DNA from: Bacteriovoracaceae bacterium
GTDB taxonomy: Bacteria > Bdellovibrionota > Bacteriovoracia > Bacteriovoracales > Bacteriovoracaceae
DNA: 64,000 nt
Direction: 5' to 3'
Assembly: GCA_947377285.1 (NCBI GenBank)
Contig: CANCFT010000006.1
Span: 1 to 64,000 of the forward strand
A model generated the notes under the pieces. That model had not been told where the DNA came from. It saw only the letters and a list, made by a program, of their open reading frames with translations, and did no database searches. The number at the start of each line of letters is the position of its first letter. The stretch's first letter is position 1. This document shows positions 1-9,578 of the stretch, piece by piece. Position numbers and translations under genes: made by a program.

Positions 1-1
1 T

Positions 2-61
2 GACATGAGTGTGAGCTGCCGAGTCCAAGGGGTCGTTAAGGGAGTTCGTGAAATTAATTAA
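2..61 (+). CDS. possible C-terminal end of a gene entering from the left
   Basis: A plus-strand frame is open from the first bases and closes with TAA at 59-61. It would encode a short basic tail ending in GVREIN. The stop overlaps the uppP stop, as in most convergent pairs of this window. Only about 19 codons are visible, so no family can be named, and a chance open frame is quite possible. Confidence 0.3.
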   Translation, partial: DMSVSCRVQGVVKGVREIN

Positions 62-867
62 AGTCTAAAATGATTAAACAGTAAACCTACAATAATCCGA
101 TAAATACCAAATGGAGCAAGTGAGAGTTTCTTTAAAATAGCTAAAAATCCTTTTATCGCAACTATGGCAACAATAAACGACACAACAAAACCTACTAAAA
201 GTCCTATTGAATCATCTGCGCTAAAACTAGAATATGACTTTAAAAATTCATAAACTGTCGCGATTGTAATAACGGGAACTGAAATGAGAAAAGAGAAATC
301 TGCTGCCGTGATAACATCAACTTTTCTCATCATCGCTGTCAACATCGTAGCTCCCGAGCGAGAGACGCCAGGAACTAAAGCAAAACATTGAGAGATTCCA
401 ATAATAAAAGCATCTTTGTAGGTAATTTGGTCGACAGTGATCACTTCGGCTTTAGGTTTAATTTTTTCAACTATCAACATGATTACCCCAACGATCACGA
501 GTGAGTAGACCACAACTTTAGGGCTAAAAAGATGTGCCTTAATATACTTGTGGCTCACAAATCCAATGGCCAAAGTAGGGACGATAGCAATAGCTATATG
601 GAGAGCGTTGAAGCCTTTTTGATTAAGATTATCTTTTAGGGATTGAAGCTTTTTTAAATCGAGTAAACTCATAAAGCGTCGATGGTATAAAAAGACGACG
701 GCCAAGATTGCCCCTAATTGGATAATAATATTAAATGAAGCATATTTTTCTTGGTCTAAATGGAGTAAGTCAGAGGCCATGATGAGATGTCCAGTTGAAG
801 AGACTGGAAGAAATTCAGTTAAACCTTCAACGATTCCTAATATAATGGCAGTATAAATTGTTTCCAT
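58..867 (-). CDS. uppP: undecaprenyl-diphosphatase UppP (BacA)
   Basis: Integral inner-membrane phosphatase that recycles undecaprenyl diphosphate to the monophosphate carrier used for peptidoglycan and surface polysaccharide synthesis. The 269 residues match the usual BacA/UppP length. Two family signatures are present. One is the N-terminal acidic motif EGLTEFLPVSSTGH (14-27). The other is PGVSRSGAT (166-174), which supplies the active-site Ser and Arg. The rest is strongly hydrophobic, fitting a multi-helix membrane protein. The start is ATG at 867 with AGGA about 6 nt upstream. That Shine-Dalgarno lies inside a predicted hairpin (870-928). It lies downstream of the giant lipoprotein gene on the same strand. 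Confidence 0.97.
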   Translation of the reverse strand: METIYTAIILGIVEGLTEFLPVSSTGHLIMASDLLHLDQEKYASFNIIIQLGAILAVVFLYHRRFMSLLDLKKLQSLKDNLNQKGFNALHIAIAIVPTLAIGFVSHKYIKAHLFSPKVVVYSLVIVGVIMLIVEKIKPKAEVITVDQITYKDAFIIGISQCFALVPGVSRSGATMLTAMMRKVDVITAADFSFLISVPVITIATVYEFLKSYSSFSADDSIGLLVGFVVSFIVAIVAIKGFLAILKKLSLAPFGIYRIIVGLLFNHFRL

Positions 868-869
868 GA

Positions 870-928
870 AATTCCTAAAGCAGATATTTATAAATTGAAA
901 TTATAAATAGTATGAAAGCTTAGGAATT
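870..928 (-). promoter_or_regulatory. inverted repeat that could hide the uppP ribosome-binding site
   Basis: The outer arms, 870-881 and 918-928, pair over about 11 bp (AATTCCTAAAGC with GCTTAGGAATT, one bulged base). Inner arms ATTTATAA and TTATAAAT (886-893 and 901-908) can stack inside. In the minus-strand transcript the AGGA that serves as the uppP Shine-Dalgarno is in the outer stem. This is seen directly. A role in translational control or as an end for the upstream transcript is inference; there is no U tract after the stem. Confidence 0.45.
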
Positions 929-950
929 GTTTGTAAAGATTACAGTTTCC

Positions 951-3900
951 TTAATTGCCACAAGTCACAATCCGGATATCTCCACCGGAATTACCTGAGG
1001 ACTTAGCAGGAAAGCAATAAGCGTGGTTATTGAGTTTGAGTCCATTATTGTATTGGTCAAGAACTCCACTTAGATTGTCTTCGCTTGCTCCTTGTAAAAA
1101 GCGTGAAGGCTTTTGTGGCTGTGTTGACTGTCCTGGTACTTTTAAATTTGAAACAAGGACCCCAAAAGCTACGACACCTGAAGCACACATTTGCTTTTCA
1201 CAAGCAAGTAATGCTGCGGTATCAGCATCTTTGATATATCCATTTTTATCAAAAAGACTGTTATTTAATTTTCGAGCTTCTGAAGAAACATAACGATTGG
1301 TATATAAGCTAATGTCGACATAGTCAGGAAGCTGACACTTATTAGTTAATGAATTAATGACACCTGTACAACATAGATTCGCATCTGCACCAACGGCCAT
1401 GGTTGTTCCTGCAGGTAAGCAACTAGAAACTTCATCCGCTTTAAAAATTGTTTTAAATGACGTTTGAAAATTATTTACGTAGGCAGCAGAATAAAGTTGA
1501 GTACTAGTTGAACTATCAAAAAACTCTCTCTTAGGACTTCCAAAATTAAAAATAGTAGGAACTGGACGGTAGTTAGCTCCACCAGTTGTTCCCCCAGGAT
1601 ATGTTTGATCAGTGATATCATCTGGATTAGACAAACAAGACATATCACCTTCAAAAGATTTATTGTAAAAATCTTCAGATTCAACTGCAATTTGAGGTAT
1701 TCCCATTAATTCAAGTTTACCTAAAAAGTTCATAACACCTAGAGCTTTTGAGGAATTGGCAATTGTTTGAACTAAAGCACAATTAGGATCATCCGCTTCA
1801 AGAGTGGCACAGGTATAGTAATAATCAGTTGGTCTCCAATTTAAACATCTGAACATTGTAGGAGCATATTTTTGAACAGGTCGAGATGAATCCCATTTAT
1901 GAGTTCCACTTGGTGCAAAATTTCTAACCCAATCACCAGAGCAACTTGTCTTTTCTGCATAAGTTGCAAATGTTTTATACTGAGTTCCAAGTGAACTTGT
2001 ATCAATATCCACACAATTAGTTTTAGTCGTATAGTCACTACACTGATCACTGGCCGCAGATTTTAATACTGGAAGGACGCCATTTTTTTGGTCTTTATAA
2101 ACAGTCGAAACTCGCGAATAACGATTGATATTCGACATTGGAGTATCGATTCCAGGCACAAGCGACATTTCTAATTTGTTAGAGATATCTCCTGTTGGAA
2201 TTGTTATGAGTTTTCCGACTTCTCTACAGCAGTGATTATCAAAAGCGCTATAAGTTGATTTATCTTTTCCAATAGACTGAGAACAAATTAAATCTTCTTG
2301 CCAGAATTTAAGTTCATAAACATTGATGATTTTTAAAACATCGAGATCTGTAGTAGTCAGCATTTTCATCTTATCAGCAATAACTTTCGATGGTGCACAA
2401 TCTAAATCAGAAAAGCAGCTGGCACCAGGAGCACGAAGGCATCTATTTTCACTAAAAGTTTGTGTCGAAAGGACTGCATTTGGACTTGAGTAAAGAGTAA
2501 AAGGTATACCTTTAGAGTTAAAGATTGAACTAAAAATCGACAGAGCATTCGTCGATATTGACTGAGATCCAGAATTATAAATTACATCGGTATTATCTGC
2601 ATCTATCAAACTCAAATCAGCTTTTGCATAAAAGTAATTATTGGTACTATCCATAACGGAGCAAGATGCTAAGTATTTGGGTTGCACAGACAAAGTGCTC
2701 TTTTTATAACTCATTCCAATTCCTAAAACTTTATCACCAAAATATTCTGGACTTGGAATAACTGTATTTTGATCAACAAACTTTTTTGATTCAGGGCTTC
2801 TGCCTGGAACACAAATTGAAGCTACTTTGTTACTATTGAAGTTTCTGGCAGTCTCAGATCGAATGGCTTCTTCAGCGTTAAATTCCATTGGACGACCTGG
2901 AATTTTTGCTCCAAGACCAAAACTATCCGAGGCAGAATCTGTACGTACTTTTCCATAGCGAGAAATTCGGTTATTAAATTTGCTATTAAGGGAGCCGTTT
3001 GTCGTAATCGGTTGGCAATAATTATTACTACTGCAGGTGTGAAATGCCTGAGTTTGAGTTTGATTAAATGTTGAATTGACATTGATAGCACTTGATAAAT
3101 AATTCTGAGTACAGGCCGCTCCACGCCCTCTATAGACACATCTCTTTCCAGGTGAAGACATTCCTAAAATACTGGCAAGTCTATTATCATCTCTTTGAGC
3201 ATCAGGAATTTCCTTAGCATTTTGATCAAATCGCGGCCACGAAGTCGTGATTTCATTTGCGTTTGAGCAGATATAATCCCAACCAAGTGTTGTGGCACAA
3301 TCATTATCAGTTGAGCATTGATGAAATTTCTGGCATTGAGCTCCATCTGATTCAAAGTCAGATGTCACCATATTTGAGCCGACTGGATTAAGAGAGCCGT
3401 CATTAACAGTTACGGTAAATGTACTTTCTAAAGCAAGGTCTCCAAAGACACCATTAACAGCTATAAAAAGTTTATTACTATCAGCTTTTATACGACGATT
3501 AGAACCGATCGAAAACCATCGAACTCCATCAAAAGAGCCAATGACAGATCCATAATCAAATCCATACCAATCGTACTGGTACCCATTAGAATAAAGAAAA
3601 TGTTGGGCCCTCATACGACTTTGTCTTTGATCAGTTGCATCTGAAGAGATTGCATGTGAAAAAGGAAGCATGGTTGCTGGAACTAAACACGCTCGGCCAA
3701 ATTTTAAATCGTCTGAGCGGACACCATTACTTTCAGATCTGCTCGTCCGAGATTGTAAAGGGACTAAGCCTCCAGCTAATTGAGTAAGTGGAAATAATTT
3801 ATTAAGTTGTGAATAATAGTCATTACCACATTGAATACAGTTTGAGTAAGTTCCACCATCTACATAAATGTCATATGTTTTTCCGACAGTCACTGGAACT

Positions 3901-6017
3901 TCTTTAGCAGGTTTAGCAGCGTTACTAGCATAACTTAAAGATCCGTATATTTCGTTAAAGCCAATATAGTTTGATTCACCTGCGACTGGATTAGTAATGT
4001 CTGGCATATTATTGGGATTGAGTAGATTATCTTTTCGGTAAGAAAAAGCATTTCCTTCTTGTGGAAGAGTTGATCCAGTAAGTGTTGACTGAGATGCACC
4101 TGTGTTATCAAAAAATCGAACTGGAACCGCTTTTGAGCTTAAGTAAATAGTTTGAGAGATAGGAGGCACTATGGGCGTAGGATCAGGATAAAGACAGGCA
4201 TAATCAGTCAGTGTCCCCGAGGTGTTTTTAACTGGAGTTAAGCTGCAACTTAAATCAGCGCAATGACAAATTGTTTGAATTTGAGTTAATGCACTTAATT
4301 TTGAATCCATGACATGATTAATTGTAAGGTCAACATAAAATGTGATCTTAACTTTTTGACCATCGAAAACTTTTAATCCACCGTCAGCTGAAATAAATTC
4401 AATATTGAGGGGACTTAAATCATTTAATTTCCAATCGAGATCTTGTTTTGCTTGTATCCCATCTACTTCTACTTTTATTGTTTTATTTGAGCTAGCGTAA
4501 TAAGGAATAAGAAATATATTTGAAGCAGGGTAGTGATCAGTGACTCTTCCACGGCGATTTAAAATAATTGTATCGCCACTTTTTTGTTGGCCTTGAATAT
4601 AATACTTTTCACATTTTCCTAATTGAGTATTAACTTGGGTACAGCTTGCATCTGTTCGGTAGCGAATCACTAATTCGTTGCTAAGGGCGTTTGTTGGTTT
4701 GGCCGTCAATGAAACAGTTGTTCCCGAAGCATTGTCGTCATTATGTTGACCATTAAGAGTCAAATAAGTTGAGACTATAAATGGATCAGGTCTTAGTAAT
4801 CCTTCATTTGTGATTTGGTCATAGTTAAATAAAGTTACATCTCCAAATATTACTTCTTGAATGCTTACTAAATCTTCTTTTGCACTTGGTGAATAATTAG
4901 AACTTGATTGGTTGGTATATGTATTAGAAAAACTTCGGTCATCAATGCCTGCACTATAGACACTTCCTACTGTTGCATTAGAAATTCGTTTGGTACAAAT
5001 CCCTAATTCACCTTCGATTTTCGTCGTACAATTATAAAGGTCAGTTAAATTATTTAGGCGAATAATGGCGGCCGTCGTTGCATTGGTTGAAGTTGTTGTT
5101 GTAGATGTACTGGTCGTAGTCGAAGGCATCGAGCAGATATAATAATATTGCGGATAAAGATAAATATGATTTGGATTATTTAATATGTCTTGAAGGGCCT
5201 GAACATAATCAATTGAAGTTGTCGTCACTCCGCTTTTTAAGGCCAAATCTTTTACACATTGACCTGAACTACAGCAGTCAAAACCACTGCTCGTGCATTC
5301 AGAATTCCCAGTGCAAGTTTTTGCTGTTGAATTTGAAAGTGCGGGCAAATTGGAAATATTATAATTGAGTTGAGAAGTTGCTATTTGAGTAATTGCTGCT
5401 CCACTTTGACTATAAATTTCTAGAGCTTTACTTGAATAAAGTGAGCTGACACAGACTCCTGTAGGGCAAAGGTCCTTTGATTTATAAGTAGGACTAGAAA
5501 GTGGATAAAGTGAATACAACTTATTTATTAAACCTGTTTTCTGACAAAAGTTTTTATTTGTAATTTCGTCTGAAGGGGCGAGGCTATAATAATATTCAAG
5601 GGCCTGAGTGCTGAAATTATAAACAGAATGCGGATTTGCAGCGACTATAAAAACTTGTTCAACAGATGCAAACCGGCCGACGAGACATGTTGATATTTGA
5701 GTACCTGTACTTCGAATATAACTATCAACATCCTTTCCTCTTAACTGCAATGTATCCGAGAAACTCAAATCAAAATTAACAGAAGTCGTATAAACGACAC
5801 CGCCATTTTGGATGAAATTATTCCCTTCGGTAAAAACTGGTAATTTCGTATCCGGCTTGGTTGTAGAATTGGCAGTTGTTAATATTGATTTTCTATTATT
5901 GGCCGGACTTTTAATACATGAGCTTAAAAAAAGTAATTGAATAATAAATAGCAAAGACCAAACTATTGTTGGAACTTTTATAAAAAAAATTGTTTTCAAT
6001 TTTTTTAGAATAACCAT
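951..6017 (-). CDS. giant cysteine-rich surface lipoprotein (1688 aa)
   Basis: The function is not recognised. The N-terminus is a type II signal peptide: basic start, hydrophobic stretch 17-31, lipobox LSSC with Cys34. The mature protein would be anchored in the outer membrane. It is rich in Ser, Thr, Asn and Cys. Cysteine clusters recur in a C-x5-C form: CTGNSEC (235-241, followed by a CC pair at 248-249), CSTDNDC, CSSNNYC and CFSDLDC. A Thr/Ser-rich linker precedes residue 330. This pattern suggests many disulfides in a repetitive extracellular protein. The start at 6017 has a purine-rich AGGGGAAAGG just upstream and a sigma-28-type promoter at 6047-6073. It may be an adhesin or a surface protein used in host or prey contact; that role is inference. 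Confidence 0.9.
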   Translation of the reverse strand: MVILKKLKTIFFIKVPTIVWSLLFIIQLLFLSSCIKSPANNRKSILTTANSTTKPDTKLPVFTEGNNFIQNGGVVYTTSVNFDLSFSDTLQLRGKDVDSYIRSTGTQISTCLVGRFASVEQVFIVAANPHSVYNFSTQALEYYYSLAPSDEITNKNFCQKTGLINKLYSLYPLSSPTYKSKDLCPTGVCVSSLYSSKALEIYSQSGAAITQIATSQLNYNISNLPALSNSTAKTCTGNSECTSSGFDCCSSGQCVKDLALKSGVTTTSIDYVQALQDILNNPNHIYLYPQYYYICSMPSTTTSTSTTTTSTNATTAAIIRLNNLTDLYNCTTKIEGELGICTKRISNATVGSVYSAGIDDRSFSNTYTNQSSSNYSPSAKEDLVSIQEVIFGDVTLFNYDQITNEGLLRPDPFIVSTYLTLNGQHNDDNASGTTVSLTAKPTNALSNELVIRYRTDASCTQVNTQLGKCEKYYIQGQQKSGDTIILNRRGRVTDHYPASNIFLIPYYASSNKTIKVEVDGIQAKQDLDWKLNDLSPLNIEFISADGGLKVFDGQKVKITFYVDLTINHVMDSKLSALTQIQTICHCADLSCSLTPVKNTSGTLTDYACLYPDPTPIVPPISQTIYLSSKAVPVRFFDNTGASQSTLTGSTLPQEGNAFSYRKDNLLNPNNMPDITNPVAGESNYIGFNEIYGSLSYASNAAKPAKEVPVTVGKTYDIYVDGGTYSNCIQCGNDYYSQLNKLFPLTQLAGGLVPLQSRTSRSESNGVRSDDLKFGRACLVPATMLPFSHAISSDATDQRQSRMRAQHFLYSNGYQYDWYGFDYGSVIGSFDGVRWFSIGSNRRIKADSNKLFIAVNGVFGDLALESTFTVTVNDGSLNPVGSNMVTSDFESDGAQCQKFHQCSTDNDCATTLGWDYICSNANEITTSWPRFDQNAKEIPDAQRDDNRLASILGMSSPGKRCVYRGRGAACTQNYLSSAINVNSTFNQTQTQAFHTCSSNNYCQPITTNGSLNSKFNNRISRYGKVRTDSASDSFGLGAKIPGRPMEFNAEEAIRSETARNFNSNKVASICVPGRSPESKKFVDQNTVIPSPEYFGDKVLGIGMSYKKSTLSVQPKYLASCSVMDSTNNYFYAKADLSLIDADNTDVIYNSGSQSISTNALSIFSSIFNSKGIPFTLYSSPNAVLSTQTFSENRCLRAPGASCFSDLDCAPSKVIADKMKMLTTTDLDVLKIINVYELKFWQEDLICSQSIGKDKSTYSAFDNHCCREVGKLITIPTGDISNKLEMSLVPGIDTPMSNINRYSRVSTVYKDQKNGVLPVLKSAASDQCSDYTTKTNCVDIDTSSLGTQYKTFATYAEKTSCSGDWVRNFAPSGTHKWDSSRPVQKYAPTMFRCLNWRPTDYYYTCATLEADDPNCALVQTIANSSKALGVMNFLGKLELMGIPQIAVESEDFYNKSFEGDMSCLSNPDDITDQTYPGGTTGGANYRPVPTIFNFGSPKREFFDSSTSTQLYSAAYVNNFQTSFKTIFKADEVSSCLPAGTTMAVGADANLCCTGVINSLTNKCQLPDYVDISLYTNRYVSSEARKLNNSLFDKNGYIKDADTAALLACEKQMCASGVVAFGVLVSNLKVPGQSTQPQKPSRFLQGASEDNLSGVLDQYNNGLKLNNHAYCFPAKSSGNSGGDIRIVTCGN

Positions 6018-6046
6018 TTTCTAATTTACCTTTCCCCTCTGCAGAA

Positions 6047-6073
6047 TTATCGGCATTTCAAGACTTTGGTTGA
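6047..6073 (-). promoter_or_regulatory. sigma-28 (FliA)-type promoter for the giant lipoprotein
   Basis: On the minus strand the sequence reads TCAA-N15-GCCGATAA. The -10 is a perfect match to the enterobacterial FliA consensus GCCGATAA, and the -35 matches TAAA at three of four bases with the preferred spacing. Initiation would fall near 6040, leaving a leader of roughly 23 nt that contains the purine-rich ribosome-binding site. Confidence 0.7.
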
Positions 6074-6272
6074 TTTTATTTTAATCCCTGAGACAAACGC
6101 TTCATTTTTATTCTTAGATGTATATGGGTTTCATGGCCTTAGAAGGATTGAGAGTTAAATAACATATGAGTCATATGCCCAGAATTCATGGCTTCAAGTG
6201 ATTATTGACTTTTTTTAGTGATTTTCTAAGCTCTTGAAAGAGTGCTTGGTTTTATAAGATTGACTAAAGAAC

Positions 6273-6300
6273 TCAAGTTTTTAAGCGTGAGGCCCGATAA
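6273..6300 (+). promoter_or_regulatory. sigma-28 (FliA)-type promoter for the small exported protein
   Basis: TCAAGTTT at 6273-6280 is followed by CCCGATAA ending at 6300. CCGATAA starts 21 nt after the first T of the -35, against 20 in the consensus. The predicted start near 6307 gives a leader of about 25 nt to the ATG at 6332. Confidence 0.65.
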
Positions 6301-6331
6301 TCTAACCAACTCTTTAATAGGAATAATTTAC

Positions 6332-6646
6332 ATGAAAAGACAATTCGGCCTCATCCAACAAATCTTATTCTTTGTGGTTGTTGCAAGTTGTTTATCTTGG
6401 AATGTTAAGGCTTCAGAGTTTACTGGAGTTGAGTATAATAATTTAGACCAAATGACGGGCTCAATTCGCTTAGAGAAAAAGCAAGTTGAATCGATGCTTG
6501 ATAAATTAATTTTAAGTGGACGTCTTTCAATTGAAGAAGGAAATAAGGCCAAAAGAGAAATAGCCAGTCTCAAAGATAATGATCTTGAAAATATTAAAAA
6601 AACAGCGATCGCTGAAGTGATAAGAAAAAAAGACCTCGATCAATAA
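6332..6646 (+). CDS. small exported protein, function unknown (104 aa)
   Basis: The start is the ATG at 6332. It has AGGA 9 nt upstream and opens a clear signal peptide: MKRQ, then a hydrophobic core, ending near VKASE. An in-frame start further upstream (6242) would overlap the sigma-28 promoter and bury the signal peptide, so it is rejected. The mature part of about 77 residues is charged and predicted helical, with many Lys, Glu and Ile. No family is recognised. It ends 9 bp before the convergent cinA stop. The promoter suggests co-expression with flagellar or attack-phase genes. Confidence 0.8.
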   Translation: MKRQFGLIQQILFFVVVASCLSWNVKASEFTGVEYNNLDQMTGSIRLEKKQVESMLDKLILSGRLSIEEGNKAKREIASLKDNDLENIKKTAIAEVIRKKDLDQ

Positions 6647-6655
6647 TAAATTTTT

Positions 6656-7921
6656 TTATTTTATTTCACTCATCATTAAATCCAAAAGTTGCAATAAGGC
6701 CATATCGCTAAAGCGCTCTTTTCTTCTTATACGGTCTCCTGGAAATAAATAGACTCGGGCCCCACTAGAATGTTTAGAAGCAAAACCGATGACAACTGTC
6801 CCTGTAGGTTTAAGCTCACTTCCTCCAGTTGGACCAGCTATTCCTGTAAGAGAAACTGCAAAATCAGTGTTGAATTTACTGAGTGCTCCACGGGCCATTT
6901 CTTGGGCCACTTCAATACTTACAGCTCCAAATTTCTCTAGAGTTTTGGAATCAACTCCTAAGAGTTCAACTTTTGCATCATTAGAATAAGTGACAACACC
7001 TCCCTTAAATACAGCTGATGAACCAGAGAGATCAGTCATTTTAGAAGCCACTAATCCACCAGTACAAGATTCTGCAAATGAAAATGTTTTTTGGTTTTCT
7101 AATGCATAATTTAATACCATTTCATTTATGGCCCTATTACCATATTGCCAGACATGTACGGCCAGGGCGCTCGACTTGATTAATTGATGTATTTTTTCTA
7201 GTTTGATTAAATGTTCATTCAAATTTCCATTATAACCAATAACTATATCTATTCCGATAGTGTGAGGAAGCGAGCTCACTTTTCCAAATATCTCTAGTTC
7301 ACTCCAAAGTGTAGGGCATAATTCAAAAAATATTTTTTCTTCTGAAATACCTTTGGTTCGAATAACAGTCTGAAAATTTTCTTGGAAACGATTTTGAAAA
7401 AATTGTTTAATTAATGGCAAAAACTCACTAGTAACCATTTCATGAAATTCTCGAGGAACTCCCGGAGCAGACATAACAAGTTTTTGATTTTTAGCTTCAA
7501 AATAGACAATTCCAGGGGCCAGGCCCAAAGGATTATTGGTCGCTATAAAATCTTCAGGAAAAAAATGATAATGATTTTGTTCTGGTGCCCAAGGTCTGCC
7601 AAATCGTTTGTAGTTTTCAGTGACTATTAAAGCTACGTCAGGTCTTTCAATAATATTTTTTTGAAAATAATCGGCCAGAGATTTTTTTGTTTTATCATCA
7701 ACTGTTGGTCCAATCCCGCCAGAGGTTATCACGATATCACTTTCTTCCAATGAAACAATTAATGCTTTATTGATTTCATCAGCGTCATCATGAATAAAGC
7801 GCAGGGCCTTAAATTCCATACCCATTTTAAAAAGGTATTGGGCCAGCCATCCTCCATTTAAGTCAGAAGTTCTCCCATTTAATATTTCATCTCCAATGAC
7901 AATCATCGATACTTTTAACAT
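6656..7921 (-). CDS. cinA: CinA family protein (NMN deamidase / competence-damage inducible)
   Basis: This is a full-length two-domain CinA of 421 residues. The N-terminal molybdopterin-binding-like domain (about 1-170) carries TSGGIGPTVDD (66-76). The C-terminal PncC-type nicotinamide-mononucleotide deamidase domain (about 260-421) carries AESCTGG (283-289) and the following GVVTYSN region. Family members recycle NMN in the pyridine-nucleotide salvage cycle, and the N-terminal part has ADP-ribose pyrophosphatase activity in some species. The ATG at 7921 has AAAGG 6-7 nt upstream. It is transcribed divergently from the plus-strand lipid operon. Confidence 0.95.
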   Translation of the reverse strand: MLKVSMIVIGDEILNGRTSDLNGGWLAQYLFKMGMEFKALRFIHDDADEINKALIVSLEESDIVITSGGIGPTVDDKTKKSLADYFQKNIIERPDVALIVTENYKRFGRPWAPEQNHYHFFPEDFIATNNPLGLAPGIVYFEAKNQKLVMSAPGVPREFHEMVTSEFLPLIKQFFQNRFQENFQTVIRTKGISEEKIFFELCPTLWSELEIFGKVSSLPHTIGIDIVIGYNGNLNEHLIKLEKIHQLIKSSALAVHVWQYGNRAINEMVLNYALENQKTFSFAESCTGGLVASKMTDLSGSSAVFKGGVVTYSNDAKVELLGVDSKTLEKFGAVSIEVAQEMARGALSKFNTDFAVSLTGIAGPTGGSELKPTGTVVIGFASKHSSGARVYLFPGDRIRRKERFSDMALLQLLDLMMSEIK

Positions 7922-7957
7922 TTAAAAACCTTTTAAAAGTGTATATTACTAGGAATT

Positions 7958-7985
7958 TTGACACAAATTAGCTAAACTTTACACT
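7958..7985 (+). promoter_or_regulatory. sigma-70-type promoter for the plus-strand lipid operon
   Basis: A perfect -35 TTGACA (7958-7963) is followed after 16 nt by TACACT (7980-7985), placing initiation near 7992 and the ATG at 8019. An imperfect inverted repeat, GCTAAAC (7971-7977) with GTTTTAGC (7988-7995), brackets the -10 and could be an operator. The promoter match is seen; the operator is inference. Confidence 0.5.
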
Positions 7986-8018
7986 TAGTTTTAGCAATGA
8001 TTACCCTATAAGTTTAGC

Positions 8019-9578
8019 ATGACGAAAAAAGTTCAATTCACCCTTGATTATAACGAAGATGTAGAAACACATCTGGAAAAGAGCTATCCTGGTTTTCTAG
8101 ACTTTCGCATTCTCAATCAAGCTCTCGATGCTAGAGGCGCTAGCCGAGGCAAAGTTCCCCGCTATACATACAATATCGAATTGCTAGAAAGCGGAGAGCA
8201 ATTTGAAGCTGTTCAAGAAAAATTCACCAATGTGGGAGCGATTAATCTCCCTCCAATTATTATTGGTGGAGGCCCTGGTGGATTATTTTGTGCTCTAAGA
8301 CTGGCCGACTTTGGCGTTCCGTCAATTGTAATAGAAAGAGGTGACCGCGCCCACAACCGTATGCTTCATATTGCAAAGTTTTGGCGATATGGCGTATTTG
8401 ATCCAGAAAATAATGTTTGCTACGGAGAAGGTGGTGCCGGCCTATTTTCTGATGGTAAATTAATTACCCGGATTAAATCTCCATTTGTTCAATACGTAAT
8501 GAATAGATTTGTTGACTTTGGTGCACCTAAAGAAACAGCGTATATTTCAAATCCTCATTTGGGTTCAAATAGGATCAGAGGTCTCATCAATAAAATGACT
8601 GACTATCTCCAGTCAATTGGAACGCAGGTTCGATATAATACAAGAGTTGATAAATTACTTTTTGAAAATGGAAAGGCCGTTGGTGTTGAATTGCATAATG
8701 GTGAAAAACTTTTTTCTAATTCTATTGTCTTGGCCGTCGGTCACTCCGCTAAAGAGATGTACCATCATTTAGCAGAGCTAGGTGTCGACATGAAACAAAA
8801 AGATTTTGCCATAGGTGTTCGAATTGAACATCCTCGCGAGCTTATTGACCAAATTCAATATGGAAAATTTGCGGGTCTTGATTTAGGTGCTGCTCGGTAC
8901 CGATTGAGTTATGAAGACGCTCAAACCAAAAAAGGAACTTATAGTTTTTGTATGTGCCCTGGGGGATATGTTTTATCTTCAGGGACTGAGGCCCAAGGAA
9001 TTGCTGTTAATGGAATGAGTAATTATGCACGAAACTCTCGTTGGTCAAATGCGGCCCTCGTCGTCAGTGTGAAGGCCGGAATTGATTTTGACCAAACAAA
9101 TCTTTTAGCTGGCTTAGATTTTCAGCATTCTATCGAGCAGCGTGCCTATGAAGCTTCAAAAGGCAATGCGACAGGCAGAGAGTTACCGGCCCAAACTCTA
9201 AAAGAATTTATGGAAAACAAAATGTCAGTTAATACTCCAATTATTAAAACTTCAACTCCATCTGGAATTGTTAAGACATCATTGCGAGAGATACTGCCAG
9301 AATTTGTAACTAAACATTTAGAGAATGCTCTGTTAAAGTTTGATGAAAATTTGAAAGGATTTGTCTCTGATAAGGCCCTATTGATAGCACCAGAAACTAG
9401 AACGAGCTCGCCAATAACTATTTTGCGAGACAAAGAGACACTTGAATCAACTAGCCATCATGGCCTTTATCCATGCGGAGAAGGAGCTGGACACGCGGGA
9501 GGAATTACCTCTGCAGCTGTGGATGGAGTAAAGATAGCGATGTCTATTATTAAAAAAGAAAAAGGATTTGAATTGTGA
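8019..9578 (+). CDS. FAD-dependent dehydrogenase, COG2509 type (519 aa)
   Basis: An N-terminal alpha/beta segment (about 1-75) is followed by the FAD-binding Rossmann motif GGGPGG (83-88). The C-terminal FAD motif is CGEGAGHAGGITSAAVDG. This arrangement is typical of the uncharacterised COG2509 'FAD-dependent dehydrogenases'. No substrate is established for the family. It is the first gene of a six-gene plus-strand operon. The next gene starts with a GTG overlapping its stop by 4 nt. The company of FabG, FabZ and a CrtI-like flavoprotein suggests lipid redox chemistry, but it could simply be a co-transcribed neighbour. Confidence 0.88.
   Translation: MTKKVQFTLDYNEDVETHLEKSYPGFLDFRILNQALDARGASRGKVPRYTYNIELLESGEQFEAVQEKFTNVGAINLPPIIIGGGPGGLFCALRLADFGVPSIVIERGDRAHNRMLHIAKFWRYGVFDPENNVCYGEGGAGLFSDGKLITRIKSPFVQYVMNRFVDFGAPKETAYISNPHLGSNRIRGLINKMTDYLQSIGTQVRYNTRVDKLLFENGKAVGVELHNGEKLFSNSIVLAVGHSAKEMYHHLAELGVDMKQKDFAIGVRIEHPRELIDQIQYGKFAGLDLGAARYRLSYEDAQTKKGTYSFCMCPGGYVLSSGTEAQGIAVNGMSNYARNSRWSNAALVVSVKAGIDFDQTNLLAGLDFQHSIEQRAYEASKGNATGRELPAQTLKEFMENKMSVNTPIIKTSTPSGIVKTSLREILPEFVTKHLENALLKFDENLKGFVSDKALLIAPETRTSSPITILRDKETLESTSHHGLYPCGEGAGHAGGITSAAVDGVKIAMSIIKKEKGFEL

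Larger units (their letters stand above)
6018..6331. other. divergent intergenic region between giant lipoprotein and small exported protein
   Basis: This is the only stretch over 300 bases without a gene. It carries two divergent sigma-28-type promoters, one near each end. The central part (about 6075-6270) is AT-rich and shows no ORF, strong hairpin or RNA gene that I can recognise. Confidence 0.6.

Noticed and set aside
1030-1293. Open plus-strand frame inside the giant lipoprotein gene
   Set aside because: It is antisense to a long, well-supported gene and has no ribosome-binding site or recognisable product; the same holds for other short frames within this gene.
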